Below, in pieces: positions 61,931-64,000 of a stretch of DNA of 64,000 nucleotides (the first letter of the stretch is position 1; each line of letters begins with the position of its first letter). The stretch is from Primulina eburnea (taxonomy: Eukaryota; Streptophyta; Magnoliopsida; Lamiales; Gesneriaceae): assembly GCF_022965805.1 (NCBI RefSeq), contig NW_027331657.1:36001-100000 (forward strand), given 5' to 3'. The notes under the pieces were generated by a model that was not told the origin of the DNA, made no database searches, and saw only the letters and a program-made list of their open reading frames with translations. The position numbers and the translations under genes were made by a program.

Positions 61931-62345
61931 ATGGCCGGTGCAAGCAGCTCAAGAACTCCAGGGATGACCGAAGCCCTTAGGGAGCCCAACCTGGAAGTCC
62001 AAAAATCCATCATAGAAGACGAAGTGCTTAACGAAGTTCTCGGCTATTGGGAAGAGCTCAAGAACTGAAACTTCTCTATGATTCTGGGGAAGCCACCACC
62101 CCTGCCCTGTATCCAAACTAAAGAACGTGCGCAAACAACTACACATAGCTGAGTGGGTGGACATCTTCACGGATGGCATGTATACAGCTGATGCTTCGGA
62201 AGGAAATTGAAGCTCCTGAAGAACATTCTCGGTTCTCCCAGCTTCATGCAAGGTCCACTCCCCCGCTGTCTGCTTGGTTGAAGATACGCATAATTGTCAT
62301 AGAAGAGAAATATGACGATGTAGTGCGTGCCAATGTATACGGTTA
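61931..62345 (+). pseudogene. small gene of unknown family, probably broken
   Basis: From ATG at 61,931 it reads MAGASSSRTPGMTEALREPN, then LEVQKSIIEDEVLNEVLGYW, and stops at 62,068. Similar protein-like text continues in other frames to about 62,345 (LMLRKEIEAPEEHSRF). It resembles the ORF at 62,951-63,378: both have a Ser-rich start, then I-E-[ED]-x-[VI]-L-x-[EQ]-V-x-x-x-W, then MLRKE. I do not recognise the family. Confidence 0.4.
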
Positions 62346-62479
62346 AATAAAAATTTATCTCAGTTTCCTTCTCTGTCACTGCTTGGATACGACAATTTTA
62401 AATCCATTAATTGACACGTATATCACGGATGCATACAATTATCTGATGAAATGACTCACTAGAACTCCCGAACTTAATA

Positions 62480-62650
62480 CCCGAGACATTAACACAAACG
62501 CCGGGGCCTCGTGCTTCCCGGGCTGTGAATGACACGCCTGGGCCTCGTGTCTCTCGGGCCTCGCAAAATACCGAGGACTCATGTTTCCCGGGCTTCACAA
62601 ATGCCGATAACCTAAGACTTCCCGACCCCTGGTATGGTGTCACAACCACA
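62480..62650. repeat. diverged CCCGGG/CTCGTG repeat
   Basis: The words GGGCCTCGTG and TTCCCGGGCT recur about four times with a rough 40-bp spacing. Word content is related to the 36-bp minisatellite at the right edge. Confidence 0.5.
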
Positions 62651-62906
62651 CCATTCTGATTCTTAACATTAAAATCCTATCGAGGGACGTTTCATTTCCC
62701 GAGGCAATGATGACACTGCGACATTGATATTGTTCACGTCCCCTTCGACTGCTCGAACAATTTACGAGGCGTTTCCTGACCATACCACGTGGGCTTAGGT
62801 CACTGGCTGCACTTAACCTCTCTCCTCCACAAATGCGCCATCGCTTCGCATGGTCAGAGGCTCTTTCGGCTTTCTTTCTCCTTCTCCGCCTTAATACCCA
62901 CCTGCC

Positions 62907-62913
62907 TATAAAA
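62907..62913 (+). promoter_or_regulatory. TATA box upstream of the second small ORF
   Basis: TATAAAA occurs 38 bases before the ATG at 62,951. Confidence 0.4.
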
Positions 62914-62950
62914 ACGTAGATGAAGGCGAAGTGAGAGCAATCGTTTCAAC

Positions 62951-63378
62951 ATGCCGAGTTCAAGCGAAACTACCCTCACAGCAGCCCGTATGGCCACTTG
63001 CCACCCTCTACGCGTGCTCATTTAGAGTCGTTGAAGAGGACCATCGAGGAGTTTATTCTAGCGCAAGTCATGTCCACTTGGCATAAGATTCATAATCTTG
63101 TGCAATCAGTCCAAGATGGTCTGGCTTTCACCAGGCCACAGAGAGCACTGGCCAGGAGATACAAACGGATATTTTATGTGACGCACGTGGCCGAGCTAGC
63201 CACTGATCAAGTTCTGCTGCAGGCAATGCTGCGGAAGGAGTGGAAACAGCTGCGCAAGCTTGCTGCTACCGAGTCCTTTGCCAACCTTCCCTTCCCTGAG
63301 CTGCATAGCTGGATGTCGGAGTGGGAGGATCATGTAGGCTCTAGGCTAGCCACTGCAATATTTCACCGATTCTATTAA
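62951..63378 (+). CDS. small protein of unknown family, with a probable frameshift near its start
   Basis: An ATG at 62,951 opens MPSSSETTLTAARMAT, but that frame stops at about 63,025. From about 62,998 a second frame is open to TAA at 63,376-63,378 and reads PPSTRAHLESLKRTIEEFIL, AQVMSTWHKI, then a helix-rich, Arg/Lys/Leu-rich body with MLRKEWKQLRKLA and a C-terminal WMSEWEDHVG. One base more or less near 62,995 would join the two. It resembles the ORF at 61,931 and has its own TATA box. No known domain is recognised; it could be a host gene or retroelement cargo. Confidence 0.45.
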
Positions 63379-63436
63379 TAAAATTTTACTTTGCGCACTT
63401 TGCTTGTGTACTTCCTTCAATTTTATGGGTTTTAAA

Positions 63437-64000
63437 GTAAAAAACCGGGGTTTAAAACCTCCCGGGCTAAAATAACCTGCCGAGGCTTAAAACCTCCCGG
63501 GCTTGAAATAACCTGCCGGGGCCTTAAACCTCCCGAGCTTAAATAACTTGCCGGGGCCTTAAAGCTCCCGGGCTTGAAATAACCTGCCGGGGCCTTAAAC
63601 CTCCCGGGCTTGAAATAACCTGCCGGGGCCTTAAACCTCCCGGGCTTGAAATAACTTGCCGGGGCCTTAAACCTCCCGGGCTTGAAATAACTTGCCGGGG
63701 CCTTAAACCTCCCGGGCTTGAAATAACTTGTTGGGGCCTTAAACCTCCCGGGCTTAAAATAACTTGGGGCCTTAAACATCCCGGGCTTGAAATAACTTGC
63801 CGGGGCCTTTAACCTCCCGGGCTTGAAATAACTTGCCGGGGCCTTAAACCTCCCGGGCTTAAATAATATGCCGGGGCCTCGAACCTCCCGGGTTTAAAAT
63901 ATCATGCCGAGGCCTCAAACCTCTCGGGCTTAAAATAATATGCCGGGGCCTCAAACTTCCGGGTTTAAAATATCATGCCGGTTATCTTTTTTGAATACTA
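63437..64000. repeat. 36-bp minisatellite, about 15 copies, running off the window
   Basis: The unit is GGGGCCTTAAACCTCCCGGG followed by CTTGAAATAACTTGCC, 36 bp. About 15 copies occur from 63,437 to the edge. The central copies (63,560-63,720) are nearly identical, while copies from about 63,840 on drift. Because 36 is a multiple of three, the minus strand is open for 115 codons with a 12-residue period (FKAP-x-x-YFKPGR), but there is no other sign of coding. Confidence 0.85.

Overview
The window is plant nuclear DNA, most likely from a eudicot. It is AT-rich and has spliced genes with GT-AG introns, an early nodulin-like gene, a 5S-bearing Cassandra TRIM element, a caulimovirid-like endogenous viral relic, and hAT and CACTA non-autonomous elements with clean target-site duplications. 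No species can be named from the sequence.

Layout. Positions 1-10,900 are repeat-rich: an unidentified partial ORF, a decayed pararetrovirus-like relic (about 1.2-5.3 kb), a complete Cassandra element (5,368-6,230), decayed unidentified coding remnants, a hAT-type MITE (8,817-9,385) and a CACTA-type MITE (9,622-10,377). A two-exon early nodulin-like (phytocyanin) gene lies on the + strand at 10,975-12,173. It converges on a minus-strand gene for the large subunit of general transcription factor TFIIF (TFIIF-alpha/RAP74), which runs from 58,827 down to about 12,534. Beyond that gene lie a second hAT-type element (59,930-60,597), CCCGGG-rich repeat DNA, two related small ORFs, and a 36-bp minisatellite at the right edge.

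The main observation is inside the TFIIF-alpha gene. One internal exon with its downstream intron has been amplified into a 43-kb tandem array (13,430-56,268). I count about 85 near-identical exons, each with a GTAAGT donor and a TTTGTTAG acceptor. Each exon holds one, two or three copies of a 26-codon motif, about 170 copies in all. Repetition exists at three levels: 78 bp inside exons, 0.43-0.58 kb exon-intron units, and 2.1-6.4 kb higher-order blocks. The array exon is a chimera: its acceptor and first codons match the downstream single-copy exon (13,106-12,892), and its body and donor match the upstream single-copy exon (56,394-56,269), joined at a shared GATGA. This places the founding event as a microhomology-type duplication. 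Every array exon is phase 0 to phase 0, so inclusion or skipping keeps frame, except that about 17 exons carry nonsense codons and many carry G-tract length changes.

Whether the gene is still functional is open. Exons 1, 2, 5 and 6 look intact. Exons 3, 4 and 7 carry frameshifts next to short homopolymers, and the C-terminal winged-helix exons are eroded. This fits either a decaying gene whose exon became a satellite or a noisy long-read assembly; independent reads and RNA would decide.
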